5,394 nt of DNA from CAYSEQ01 sp964430475 (GTDB lineage: Bacteria; Patescibacteriota; Microgenomatia; UBA8517). The notes below the pieces were generated by a model that searched no databases, was not told the DNA's origin, and saw nothing but the letters and a program-made list of their open reading frames with translations. This document shows, piece by piece, positions 5,334-5,394 of this stretch (the stretch's first letter is position 1; every line of letters begins with the position of its first letter). Made by a program: the position numbers and the translations under genes. The stretch is from contig CAYSEQ010000022.1 of the NCBI GenBank assembly GCA_964430475.1, forward strand, positions 1 to 5,394, in the 5' to 3' direction.

Positions 5334-5394
5334 GTTAGGAACTAAAAGGCTGCGCTCAGGCTTGGACTTCATCGAAAGTTAGGAACTAAAAGGC
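5325..5394 (+). CRISPR. type V-D CRISPR array, first two repeats and one spacer, truncated at window end
   Basis: Two identical 26-nt repeats lie at 5325-5350 and 5369-5394, starting TCATCGAAAGTT and ending AACTAAAAGGC. They flank one 18-nt spacer (5351-5368, TGCGCTCAGGCTTGGACT), giving a 44-bp period. Repeat length, the CGAAAGT core and AAAGGC end, and the unusually short spacer fit Cas12d arrays, which carry 17-19-nt spacers. The repeat contains AGTT-AGG-AACT, a small potential hairpin that is also the site complementary to the scoutRNA. The second repeat ends exactly at the window edge, so the array probably continues. With only two repeats visible, the exact boundaries rest on their identity and could shift by a base or two. 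Confidence 0.88.

Overview
The window reads as a compact class 2, type V-D CRISPR-Cas locus, most likely from a Candidate Phyla Radiation (Patescibacteria) genome. The evidence is a full-length Cas12d (CasY) effector, a stand-alone Cas1, a CRISPR array with 26-nt repeats and an 18-nt spacer, and AT-rich DNA read with the standard code (the 1267-codon effector ORF contains no in-frame TGA). The sequence is a draft assembly: a 13-N gap sits inside cas1. Host assignment is inferred from where Cas12d is known to occur; no host marker gene is present.

Layout. Positions 1-230 hold the 3' end of an unrelated, unidentified gene (3-131, possibly decaying) and intergenic DNA with two hairpins. A promoter-like pair (231-259) is followed by a highly structured, GC-rich non-coding RNA at about 266-384. 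It begins with an 11-nt perfect complement to the CRISPR repeat, folds into a closed multibranch structure with three short hairpins, and ends in a T-rich tract. I interpret it as the scoutRNA of this Cas12d system. cas12d (387-4190, +) starts directly after that tract. cas1 (4180-5215, -) is convergent and overlaps cas12d by 11 bp at the 3' ends. An AT-rich 109-bp leader separates cas1 from the array, which is transcribed away from it (5325-5394) and runs off the window end.

How the parts fit. Cas1 alone (no cas2 or cas4 is visible) would insert short spacers at the leader-proximal repeat. This matches the known Cas1-only behaviour of the related V-C/V-D systems and the 17-19-nt spacers of Cas12d arrays. 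The array transcript and the scoutRNA would pair through the AGTTAGGAACT segment of the repeat and load Cas12d, whose RuvC residues (D911, E1008, D1189) are all present, for DNA cleavage.

The most interesting observations are in the RNA: an anti-repeat at the predicted 5' end, a repeat and anti-repeat that can each form a small hairpin with complementary loops, mutually exclusive internal folds, and a terminator-like end between the promoter and the start codon of cas12d, which would make effector expression depend on read-through.
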